From: JBCCSZ01 sp039199225 | GTDB taxonomy: Bacteria; Bacteroidota; Bacteroidia; Chitinophagales; Saprospiraceae | NCBI GenBank assembly: GCA_039199225.1 | Contig: JBCCSZ010000396.1 | Span: 1-5,634, forward strand | DNA length: 5,634 nt | Direction of reading: 5' to 3' | Shown: in pieces, positions 1 through 5,634 of the stretch | Numbering within the stretch: position 1 is the first letter of the stretch | Layout: each line of letters begins with the position of its first letter | Notes under the pieces: model-generated | The model's database searches: none | Told to the model about the DNA's origin: nothing | Seen by the model: the letters and a program-made list of their open reading frames with translations, nothing else | Position numbers and translations under genes: made by a program

Positions 1-1
1 A

Positions 2-478
2 CTGCTAAAAGCGATGAAAGCAACCGGGAAGCCACTGATGATTTCTACGGGTATGTCTACCATGGACGAGATTCATCGAGCTGTAGAAGCATTGGGAACC
101 GACAATTTGATGATTGCTCATTCCACCTCTGCTTATCCCTGCCCGCTACCGGAGCTCAACCTATCGATGGTGCAAACATTACAGCATACTTTTCCAGGTT
201 TACCCATCGGTTATTCTGGCCACGAAACAGGCTTAGCGACGACCCTGGCAGCCGTCGTTTTGGGTGCCGATTTTGTCGAGCGTCACTTCACCTTGGATCG
301 GGCGATGTGGGGTTCGGATCAAGCCGCATCCGTCGAACCAACGGGCATGCGTCGTTTGGTTAAAGACATCCGGAATTTCGAATTGGCAGCAGGTGATGGC
401 GTGAAGTGTGTATACGAAAGCGAGCTGGGTGCCTTGAAAAAGCTACGTCGTATTCGCTCAACGTTACAGGTAGACTAA
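2..478 (+). CDS. neuB: N-acetylneuraminate synthase family protein (NeuB-like), C-terminal part
   Basis: This is the last 158 residues of a gene that begins before the window. The reading frame is open from base 2 and ends in TAA at 476-478. The family condenses phosphoenolpyruvate with N-acetylmannosamine or a related amino sugar to make sialic acid or another nonulosonate in the cytoplasm, feeding surface-glycan synthesis. Counting from the first visible codon, I see the strand motif MISTGM (13-18), the HSTSAYP motif with H40, and GYSGHE with H74. These two His match the metal-binding His of NeuB TIM barrels. ERHFTLDR (93-100) and the SDQAASVEP stretch (105-113) follow. The protein then ends about 45 residues later (KKLRRI, 146-151) with no SAF (antifreeze-like) domain, which classical NeuB carries at its C-terminus. 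This resembles the short SAF-less branch of the family, so the exact sugar (Neu5Ac, legionaminate, pseudaminate or other) cannot be told. The gene converges on the dehydrogenase gene and shares its terminator. Confidence 0.9.
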   Translation: MLKAMKATGKPLMISTGMSTMDEIHRAVEALGTDNLMIAHSTSAYPCPLPELNLSMVQTLQHTFPGLPIGYSGHETGLATTLAAVVLGADFVERHFTLDRAMWGSDQAASVEPTGMRRLVKDIRNFELAAGDGVKCVYESELGALKKLRRIRSTLQVD

Positions 479-500
479 GCGGCTTTTGGACGCCAAGCTC

Positions 501-553
501 AAAAGTAAAACTCCGTTAACATACTAAAGCATTTAACGGAGTTTTATACTTTT
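501..553. terminator. Bidirectional rho-independent terminator between convergent genes
   Basis: A perfect 14-bp stem is formed by 506-519 and 533-546 (core ACTCCGTTAA), with a 13-nt loop. After a 2-nt bulge it extends by 5 more base pairs (501-505 with 549-553). Both ends are T-rich in the outgoing direction: TTTTATACTTTTT on the + strand, and its A-rich counterpart at 501-510 gives T-runs on the - strand. It lies 22 nt after the synthase stop codon and 9 nt after the dehydrogenase stop codon, so it can end both transcripts. Confidence 0.88.
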
Positions 554-562
554 TCTGACTTT

Positions 563-2866
563 TTAGGGTTTATTGATTTTAGTTGAAATAATTTTATTGG
601 AGGGTAGGGGCGATGCGGCGCGCAATTCTATGATCCGATCGTCTTCCGCTGTTCTCAGCACAGAGCCGTTGCCGTTGGTTTCTCTGTTGGAGGTGCATAA
701 AAATACCCGTCCGTCCGGAGCGACCAGTACATCGCGCAGTCTACCGAATGTTCCATTCAAAAAGTCTTTGTAGTAAGCGATCCGATCGCCTGCCTCGTTG
801 AGTTTGACTTGTTTCAGACGTGCGCCCAACAAAGATTCGCCTTTCAGAAATACTTGCAACAAGGAGTTGCGCCATTCTGGGATGGCAGGGTGGTCGTAAT
901 AGTCTAGCCCCGCCGGTGCTTGGGTCGGTGTCCAGGTAATCAGTGGTTGAGCGATGTTGTGCTCGCTACAGAAATATTTTTCTGAAGGGAGATCGCACCA
1001 GCCTTCTACCTCCGGCCAGCCGTAGTTGCGCCCCTTTGTGATCAAGTTCAATTCGTCGTCATTGGAGGCGCCATGTTCAGAAGCATAGAGCCGACCATCT
1101 TCCGTCAGGACCATGCCCTGCGGATTGCGGTGTCCATAGGACCAAACCGGATTGTTTTCGAATGGGTTGTCTGCTGGAATGCGGCCATCCGGCCAAATGC
1201 GGAGGATTTTTCCATTGAGCTTTTTGATTTTCTGGGCATGGCGACCTTTGTATGCATCGCCTACGCAAAAGAACAGACTGCCATCTTTGGCAAATTGCAA
1301 TCGCGAGCCATTGTGGGTTACATGTCCCAAAATGATTGGTAGGATGGTGGAGTCTTCTTGAAAAGTCTCTTGCTGCAGGTCGTACCGAAGGCGCACGAGC
1401 TTGGAGTTGTAATTTTCATTGGTATAGTGAACATAGCCATAAGGGGTATTGGGAAAGTCTGGATGAAGGGCAAAAGCGTGCATACCAGAATTATCCTTGG
1501 ATTCAAAAACGTCTTCTGCTTGATAGACGAGTCGCATCCTTCCGCTCTCGGGGTCCATTTTGCGAATGGCTCCTCCTCTTTCCGAAAACCAAAGATGATT
1601 ATCCGGCCCCCATACCATGTCCCAAGGCAACCGGAGATTTTTTGCCAAGACGCGAATTTCCAAAACAGTGGAATCCAACCTAATTTCATCCGTTGGCGGT
1701 ATCGTCGTAGCGTCTTCGTCTGCAAGATCGGTATCTCCACTCTCTGCAACCAATTCCAGAATTTTGTCTGAGCCATCCGCTTGTCCACCGTACATATCTG
1801 AATTGGAGGTGCAAATGAATACACGTCCTTCGGGACTCACCAATACATCCCGAATGCGATTGTGCATATCGCTCAGAAAATCTTTTTCTTCCAAGATGTC
1901 ATTTCCGTTTTTGCTCAGGCGTAGAACCTTTAATTTTTGTCCCTTCAGACTGGCCATCAAAAGGCTGTTTTCCCAACTGGGAAAAGTACCTGCTTTGGCA
2001 TAATGGGCCATGCCACTTGGTGCGATGGTTGGTGTCCAACTCTGTAAGGGTGCTGATAGATTTTTGAAAGTACAAAGTGCTTGAAATTCTCCTTCGCAAG
2101 GACCACTCAAAAGGGGCCAGCCATAATTTGCACCTTTGGTAATTCGGTTGAGTTCGTCATTGTTGAAGGTGCCGTGGTCTGAACCATACAAGCGTCCGTT
2201 CATTAGTGTTAAGCCCTGTGGATTGCGAAAACCATAGGCCCACAGTGGATTTCCTGGAATTGGATTATCAGCCGGAATACTGCCGTCGAGTCTATAGCGG
2301 AGGATTTTACCATTGGGAGACAAAGTATCTTGGGCGCTATCCCCAAATTTTCGGTCTCCAACACTAAGGAATAAATAACCGCTGGGGCTGCAAAGCAATC
2401 GCCCTCCGATATTGGTCGAACTGGCAGCTAGTTTTTCCACAATTGTTTGATCGAACTGTAAGTTATCCATCGTACTCTGGTATGTCAGTCGATCTACTTT
2501 TAAAAATAGCCTTTCTGCTTCATAATAAGTATAGGCGATAAATACTGAAGTATTTTTCGGGAAATCTGGGTGCAAGGCCAATCCCATTAAACCGGCCTGT
2601 AGTTCACATGCAAGTCCTGGAACTTTATAAAGTGTTTTGACTTGCTGAGTTTGGATATTTACTTTTCGAATTTGCCCGGACAGCTCGGAGAAAATAATCT
2701 CATCTTTTCCCATCCAATCCATTTCCCAGGGAATGGTCAACTGACCACAAATCAATTTTGTAGAAGGAGCGGCCAAGGTGGAAGATTGAGCGATCGCGGA
2801 GGTGCAAACTAGGGAAAGCAGGGCAAGGGAAAGTGGAAATGCTAAACCTTTTAAACAACGCTTCAT
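563..2866 (-). CDS. Secreted tandem-domain PQQ-dependent sugar dehydrogenase (GSDH family, two copies fused)
   Basis: The family consists of six-bladed beta-propellers that oxidise sugars with PQQ and Ca2+ in the periplasm or outside the cell. I chose the ATG at 2864-2866 (767 aa); a GTG three codons upstream (2873-2875) is the alternative. Residues 1-26 form a Sec signal peptide: KR..K, a Leu-rich core, and a likely cut at AIA|Q. Domain 1 spans about 37-373 and domain 2 about 401-749, joined by an acidic Thr/Pro linker. Both domains carry LHPDF, NGKILR, IPADNP, RNPQG (214-218 and 580-584), HG....DELN.ITKG.NYGWP, WTPT.AP, an LKG lysine (K308, K675) and R-x-R-D-V (R337/R339, R709/R711), matching the PQQ-site residues I recall for Acinetobacter GdhB. 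By the same comparison, the catalytic His144 is N152 in domain 1 but H518 in domain 2, and Gln76 is Q90 in domain 1 but N459 in domain 2. Usual family members have a single domain of about 350-480 aa. Substrate is unknown. The gene appears monocistronic, with its own promoter candidate upstream and a terminator at its end. Confidence 0.88.
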   Translation of the reverse strand: MKRCLKGLAFPLSLALLSLVCTSAIAQSSTLAAPSTKLICGQLTIPWEMDWMGKDEIIFSELSGQIRKVNIQTQQVKTLYKVPGLACELQAGLMGLALHPDFPKNTSVFIAYTYYEAERLFLKVDRLTYQSTMDNLQFDQTIVEKLAASSTNIGGRLLCSPSGYLFLSVGDRKFGDSAQDTLSPNGKILRYRLDGSIPADNPIPGNPLWAYGFRNPQGLTLMNGRLYGSDHGTFNNDELNRITKGANYGWPLLSGPCEGEFQALCTFKNLSAPLQSWTPTIAPSGMAHYAKAGTFPSWENSLLMASLKGQKLKVLRLSKNGNDILEEKDFLSDMHNRIRDVLVSPEGRVFICTSNSDMYGGQADGSDKILELVAESGDTDLADEDATTIPPTDEIRLDSTVLEIRVLAKNLRLPWDMVWGPDNHLWFSERGGAIRKMDPESGRMRLVYQAEDVFESKDNSGMHAFALHPDFPNTPYGYVHYTNENYNSKLVRLRYDLQQETFQEDSTILPIILGHVTHNGSRLQFAKDGSLFFCVGDAYKGRHAQKIKKLNGKILRIWPDGRIPADNPFENNPVWSYGHRNPQGMVLTEDGRLYASEHGASNDDELNLITKGRNYGWPEVEGWCDLPSEKYFCSEHNIAQPLITWTPTQAPAGLDYYDHPAIPEWRNSLLQVFLKGESLLGARLKQVKLNEAGDRIAYYKDFLNGTFGRLRDVLVAPDGRVFLCTSNRETNGNGSVLRTAEDDRIIELRAASPLPSNKIISTKINKP
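1199..1217. repeat. Domain 2 copy of the short direct repeat
   Basis: This is the partner of 2297-2315, with one mismatch in 19 bases, in the NGKILR codons of the second propeller domain. Confidence 0.6.
2297..2315. repeat. Domain 1 copy of a short direct repeat shared by the two dehydrogenase domains
   Basis: This 19-base stretch matches 1199-1217 at 18 of 19 positions. It encodes the conserved NGKILR region of domain 1, and the partner encodes the same motif in domain 2. It is the best-preserved nucleotide trace I found of the internal duplication. Most of the rest of the two halves has diverged at the DNA level, so the duplication is not recent, and the local match may be kept by protein constraint. 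Confidence 0.6.
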
Positions 2867-2915
2867 TACATTCACAACTATTGGGTATTAACAATGAGTA
2901 AAAGAAAAAGGGGAA

Positions 2916-2923
2916 CAAAGATA
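2916..2923 (-). promoter_or_regulatory. Candidate Bacteroidota -7 promoter element for the dehydrogenase gene
   Basis: On the - strand this reads TATCTTTG, a full match to the TAnnTTTG -7 consensus known for the Bacteroidota housekeeping sigma factor. It lies 49 nt upstream of the preferred ATG, which would leave a leader of about 40 nt. No convincing TTG -33 element is seen at the usual distance, so the call rests on the -7 match and its position. Confidence 0.4.
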
Positions 2924-3198
2924 AATGCTTAAATACTTTTACTTAAGTTTTTTTTGATAAATGACTGTGATGAACTGGAAGTTATTGCGATGATGGTAAA
3001 CATAAGCTTCAGTTCTAAAGTCAGTCTTAAGCTTGTATTACTTAAACATTAAATTCTATAATCGTAGTATCTGGATGAATAAGCGAATGAGTCGCTTAGA
3101 GGAGCTTTAAGTATCTGTGTAAAATTTCATTTTGTCATGATTCATTCTTCGAGTCATGCAGTAATTTTTGTCATTCTTTCGGCAGTTCATATTGATAT

Positions 3199-3217
3199 GC
3201 GGTACAAAATGTGCCGC
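3199..3217 (-). terminator. Weak hairpin just after the operon, possible transcript end
   Basis: GCGG at 3199-3202 pairs with CCGC at 3214-3217, and the pairing continues inward past one imperfect position (C-A on the - strand RNA, G-T on the other) to a 3-nt loop. It begins 9 nt beyond the stop codon of the 89-aa gene, where a terminator is expected. There is no T-run after it on the - strand, so it may act as a 3'-end stabiliser or mean nothing. Confidence 0.25.
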
Positions 3218-3226
3218 CTGCAAACT

Positions 3227-3496
3227 TTAGTAAAAAGATGCCAGCCGGGGGATCAAGTTGCCGCCCATAAAAAATACATAAACGGTGACAGTCCCCAAGA
3301 GTAGTATGAGAGCATACATGCTTCGGAAAGTCCATTTGGTCAAAGTAGTAACAGCGCGCCTGTAAGCAAAATTCTGTTGCTGTTGAACAGCTTTATGAGC
3401 CTGCCATAGGTAGTGACTGATGATGGGTGTAAAGAGTGGAAAACAGGTGATTCCCAAAGCTGCCCAAGCTAGTAATTTTATCCATTTAGTTTTCAT
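3227..3496 (-). CDS. Small two-helix membrane protein, coupled to the DUF6044-like gene
   Basis: This gene encodes an 89-aa protein of unknown function. The ATG at 3494-3496 is chosen because it overlaps the TGA of the upstream gene (ATGA, 3493-3496), the usual sign of translational coupling. A longer version starting further upstream would run into the end of the upstream gene and is less likely. Residues about 5-27 and 59-77 are hydrophobic and should cross the membrane. Between them lies a hydrophilic loop with a Gln run (QQQQ, 38-41) and basic residues (YRR, K54). I recognise no domain. The coupling suggests it is made with the large membrane protein and may bind or stabilise it. The stop is TAA at 3227-3229. 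Confidence 0.72.
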   Translation of the reverse strand: MKTKWIKLLAWAALGITCFPLFTPIISHYLWQAHKAVQQQQNFAYRRAVTTLTKWTFRSMYALILLLGTVTVYVFFMGGNLIPRLASFY

Positions 3497-5271
3497 TGTA
3501 CAAGTTGATATAGGTAGATGCGCCAATGCGAATCTGGTTTTTCAAATACTTTTCGAAGTTTTAATTTTAGGTCTTTGGAATTGCGAATTTCTACTGCTGA
3601 AAAAATATAGCGTCCACCCATTTCATAGAGTGGCTTTGTTTCAATATCCAGCTGGTGAACGACGCCTTTTATTTTGCGGCTTTGCATAAAAGCTATGCCT
3701 TCATTTTTGCCAAGTTCGGCAGAAAAGAGATAACAGCGGTTGCCAAATTCATCAAATTCTTTTTTAACTAATGGATTTTTATCCAGTTCCCGAGCAATAA
3801 TATTTCGAAACTGTTTTTTGTGTGATAAGCTGTACAAAGATTGATGGGCGTCCAGGGTGTAAAATCCATTGTATTGTGCAATAGCAGGATGCAATCCCAA
3901 GCTGACCACCCGGTAATCTTTCTGAGGTCGACCGATGAAATTTTTAATTTCGCCGAACAGCTCCGTGTCGTAAAAAGCTTGAAAACTGGGCTTGCTACTG
4001 TTGCCGGAAATGAGGCGAACATTGTGTAAAAACTCGTCGTTGGATGCGATGCAATTGATGAGTTGGAAAGCGATTAAAAATAAAATACTGCGACGAATAC
4101 GCTGCTTAGAGTGCAGCTCAAATAGACTCTGTGCAAATAAAATAAATAAAAATAATGGTACTAAAATACCAATGCGATTGAATTTATAGCTCTTCAGAAG
4201 TGGGAAATAATCTCCACCCCAATACACCAGCCAATTGTACAAACCATAGAACACCAATATGCCTGCTAAGGCAGCTCCTATGCGCATCATCCGCTGCGAC
4301 CAACCTCGTCGAAGCAACAAGATGAAAGCACTAAATAGCATGGGAATGCTTACTAAAGTTGCGACGTGGTAATGCCCAATAAACAGCAGGTGAAACGCTT
4401 CTTGAAGGCTGAATTGCCAGGATAATTCCTTGTTATAGAAGTAGTTGTATTCCTCGCGCTGAGAAATGAAGTCTCCTTTGTCTAAGGCGAATTGAAACAA
4501 GGGCCAATCGGCAATCAGATAGCCTAGCGCCAAAATGAGACAGGGCCAAATCAAATGCATTTGCCATTTTGCAGTCTTCCAATAGGTATACGCCGCCAAT
4601 CCAAAGCCCATCAAAAGAGCTGCTGGCCCGCCCCAAACTACAGAGGAATAAAAAGGAAATAAAAGGATGAAAAAATAGGATAGTATCTGGTGTTGATTCC
4701 GATATATATTTAGTAAACAATAAATCAGTAGTGGGAGTCCCAATAGGCTCAATCCAAAGACCGTAAAGGCCGGAATCCAACTAAAGCAAAGGGCTACGCC
4801 TAGGCTGATGTACTCTTGCCTCGGATCTTTTAGTAGATGTTTTTGCAACAATAAGTACATCCCCATAAAACCCAATAAGTGTGTTAGGCAGTAGTTAAAA
4901 ATGTAGCCACCGTAAATACCAAACAGACTGATCCATAAAATTTCCATGGACCAAGGGCTGTGCAGAAATCGACGGGGTAATCCATTCATTACCTGCTCTA
5001 TTACTGCTTGACCACTTGAGTCGAAAACTAGGTTGTTTTCAAATAGTAAATGATACCACAACCATTCTCCTTCCAAGGTATCGTGGATGCGAATATATGC
5101 TTGATCCCAAAGTATTAAATAAGGAAGGAATTGCAACAACAGCAAGGCAGCCGCTACCCAGCGATACAGGTAAGTATTGAGGGGCCGTTCCGAACCTAGG
5201 GGTGGTTTGGAACGGAGAAAATCTACCTTTTCTCTTGCCGACTTCTTTTGTCTGATTTGTGCAAAAATCAT
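3493..5271 (-). CDS. Polytopic membrane protein, DUF6044/YkoS-like, GT-C-like architecture
   Basis: The protein has 592 aa from the ATG at 5269-5271; an in-frame TTG two codons upstream is the other possible start. After a basic cytoplasmic N-terminus of about 35 residues comes a first membrane helix (about 36-57), then a loop with IHD...E.E (H63, D64, E67, E69). Roughly ten more hydrophobic helices follow up to about residue 410, ending in a soluble C-terminal domain of about 180 residues. An acidic motif in the first outer loop, many helices and a C-terminal soluble domain is the plan of GT-C glycosyltransferases that use lipid-linked sugars. The segment SYKFNR (361-366) and the block YRVVSLG...IAQYNGFYTLD (453-474) followed by FRNIIARELDKN resemble, from memory, the DUF6044 family that includes Bacillus YkoS. 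Function in that family is not established to my knowledge, so transferase activity is inference. It overlaps the next gene by 4 nt and probably starts a two-gene operon. Confidence 0.8.
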   Translation of the reverse strand: MIFAQIRQKKSAREKVDFLRSKPPLGSERPLNTYLYRWVAAALLLLQFLPYLILWDQAYIRIHDTLEGEWLWYHLLFENNLVFDSSGQAVIEQVMNGLPRRFLHSPWSMEILWISLFGIYGGYIFNYCLTHLLGFMGMYLLLQKHLLKDPRQEYISLGVALCFSWIPAFTVFGLSLLGLPLLIYCLLNIYRNQHQILSYFFILLFPFYSSVVWGGPAALLMGFGLAAYTYWKTAKWQMHLIWPCLILALGYLIADWPLFQFALDKGDFISQREEYNYFYNKELSWQFSLQEAFHLLFIGHYHVATLVSIPMLFSAFILLLRRGWSQRMMRIGAALAGILVFYGLYNWLVYWGGDYFPLLKSYKFNRIGILVPLFLFILFAQSLFELHSKQRIRRSILFLIAFQLINCIASNDEFLHNVRLISGNSSKPSFQAFYDTELFGEIKNFIGRPQKDYRVVSLGLHPAIAQYNGFYTLDAHQSLYSLSHKKQFRNIIARELDKNPLVKKEFDEFGNRCYLFSAELGKNEGIAFMQSRKIKGVVHQLDIETKPLYEMGGRYIFSAVEIRNSKDLKLKLRKVFEKPDSHWRIYLYQLVQ

Positions 5272-5507
5272 AATCAATTTAAAGAGTCCAAAAATGCCTA
5301 AATGGATGTAAACAATACTATAATTAATTGATAATTTTAGATAAATTACTTACATAACAAGTTGTCTGGCTGAAATAAATAAAATAACTGAGCACCTTCA
5401 GTTTATTTAGCTTATTTTGGTGGAACTTAAGAAGTTTAGTATGTCAATTTTTGGACTGACTATTTGATAGCTCCATTGCTACCCACTTCTTCACTTAATT
5501 TTTAGCT
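5272..5507. other. Divergent intergenic region between two start codons
   Basis: These 236 A+T-rich bases must hold promoters for both the - strand membrane-protein operon and the + strand gene at 5508. On the - strand, 5313-5320 reads TAGTATTG, one mismatch from TAnnTTTG and about 42 nt before the ATG. On the + strand, 5446-5453 reads AATTTTTG, also one mismatch. Neither has a well-spaced -33 element, so neither is called as a promoter. No coding frame or RNA gene was recognised. Confidence 0.5.
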
Positions 5508-5634
5508 ATGAAAAATAAAAATAATTTCCTTTCAAAAATGTTTGCCTGGATTCGACGCCGTGAAGTGACACTGGGTCTGCCCATTCGATTGTTCTTATGT
5601 TTCAATCTGGCCTGCTGCTTACTTTTAAGTTTTC
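5508..5634 (+). CDS. N-terminal fragment of an unidentified protein with a signal or anchor segment
   Basis: An ATG at 5508-5510 opens a frame that stays open to the window end (42 codons). The product begins MKNKNNFLSKMFAWIRRREV, followed by a mostly hydrophobic stretch (about 22-42, LGLPIRLFLCFNLACCLLLSF). A basic N-terminus and then a hydrophobic segment indicate membrane insertion or export. Long basic leaders before the hydrophobic core are common in Bacteroidota outer-membrane SusC/RagA-type receptors, but too little is visible to choose between that, an inner-membrane sensor or something else. It is transcribed away from the membrane-protein operon. No Shine-Dalgarno sequence is evident, as is usual in Bacteroidota. 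Confidence 0.55.
   Translation, partial: MKNKNNFLSKMFAWIRRREVTLGLPIRLFLCFNLACCLLLSF

Larger units (their letters stand above)
2867..3226. other. Gene-free intergenic region of about 360 bases
   Basis: This stretch separates the small membrane-protein gene from the dehydrogenase gene; both lie on the - strand. It is A+T-rich and I see no credible coding frame. It holds the -7 element candidate at 2916-2923 and three short hairpins (3080-3098, 3136-3158 and 3199-3217), none with a proper T-tract on the relevant strand. No tRNA-like fold and no recognisable riboswitch were found. Its length argues that the dehydrogenase is not co-transcribed with the upstream operon. Confidence 0.6.

Noticed and set aside
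1318..1824. A 168-codon open frame on the - strand inside the dehydrogenase gene
   Set aside because: It lies in another frame of domain 2, its product looks compositionally random, and the overlapping frame has clear conserved family motifs throughout.
1073..2003. Several + strand open frames of 69-137 codons opposite the dehydrogenase gene
   Set aside because: They are antisense shadows of the conserved gene, with no recognisable domains or start signals.
2795..2805. Possible lipoprotein cysteine (C21) in the dehydrogenase signal peptide
   Set aside because: The preceding residues S-L-V do not fit a lipobox (small residue expected at -1), and a normal AIA|Q cleavage site follows.
2867..2875. 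GTG at 2873-2875 as the start of the dehydrogenase
   Set aside because: It adds only three residues (M-N-V) before an ATG that directly begins a canonical MKR signal peptide, so the ATG is simpler. It cannot be excluded.
3420..3689. An 89-codon + strand open frame across the junction of the two membrane-protein genes
   Set aside because: It is antisense to the ATGA junction of two genes with convincing membrane proteins; its own product has no pattern of a real protein.
4433..4780. A 115-codon - strand frame within the large membrane-protein gene
   Set aside because: It is an out-of-frame shadow; the main frame encodes continuous membrane helices here.
5272..5277. TTG at 5275-5277 as the start of the large membrane protein
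   Set aside because: An ATG lies two codons downstream, and neither position has a visible ribosome binding site. The ATG is preferred by codon frequency.
5289..5320. CATTTTTG and TAGTATTG (- strand) as promoter elements of the membrane-protein operon
   Set aside because: Each has one mismatch to the TAnnTTTG consensus and no properly spaced -33 TTG. In A+T-rich DNA such matches occur by chance.

Overview
The window reads as chromosomal DNA from a member of the Bacteroidota. The evidence is indirect: start codons lack clear Shine-Dalgarno sequences, a perfect TAnnTTTG-type -7 element lies upstream of one gene, intergenic DNA is A+T-rich, and the protein types fit. A Saprospiria/Chitinophagia-like source is possible, but genus cannot be read from this sequence.

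Layout from left to right. (1) Positions 2-478, + strand: the 3' end of a NeuB-type sialic acid (nonulosonate) synthase gene that stops before any SAF domain. (2) Positions 501-553: a strong hairpin with T-rich flanks on both strands, serving as a shared terminator for two convergent genes. (3) Positions 563-2866, - strand: a secreted protein made of two consecutive copies of the PQQ-dependent soluble glucose/aldose sugar dehydrogenase fold (GSDH family). (4) Positions 2867-3226: about 360 bases without a gene, holding a promoter candidate for the dehydrogenase and some weak hairpins. (5) Positions 3227-5271, - strand: a two-gene operon in which a large polytopic membrane protein (DUF6044/YkoS-like, GT-C-like architecture) overlaps by 4 nt (ATGA) a small protein with two membrane segments. 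(6) Positions 5272-5507: a divergent intergenic region. (7) Position 5508 to the window end, + strand: the first 42 codons of a gene whose product starts with a basic stretch and a hydrophobic segment.

Functionally, the left edge belongs to a nonulosonic-acid pathway and so probably to a surface-glycan locus. The DUF6044-like protein with its small partner could also act at the envelope, possibly on a lipid-linked glycan, but that is inference. The double dehydrogenase is a separate transcription unit exported by the Sec route. The most notable observation is that its two domains appear to have lost different active-site residues: the catalytic His is Asn in domain 1, and the PQQ-site Gln is Asn in domain 2. 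No mobile element, CRISPR array, tRNA or rRNA was seen.
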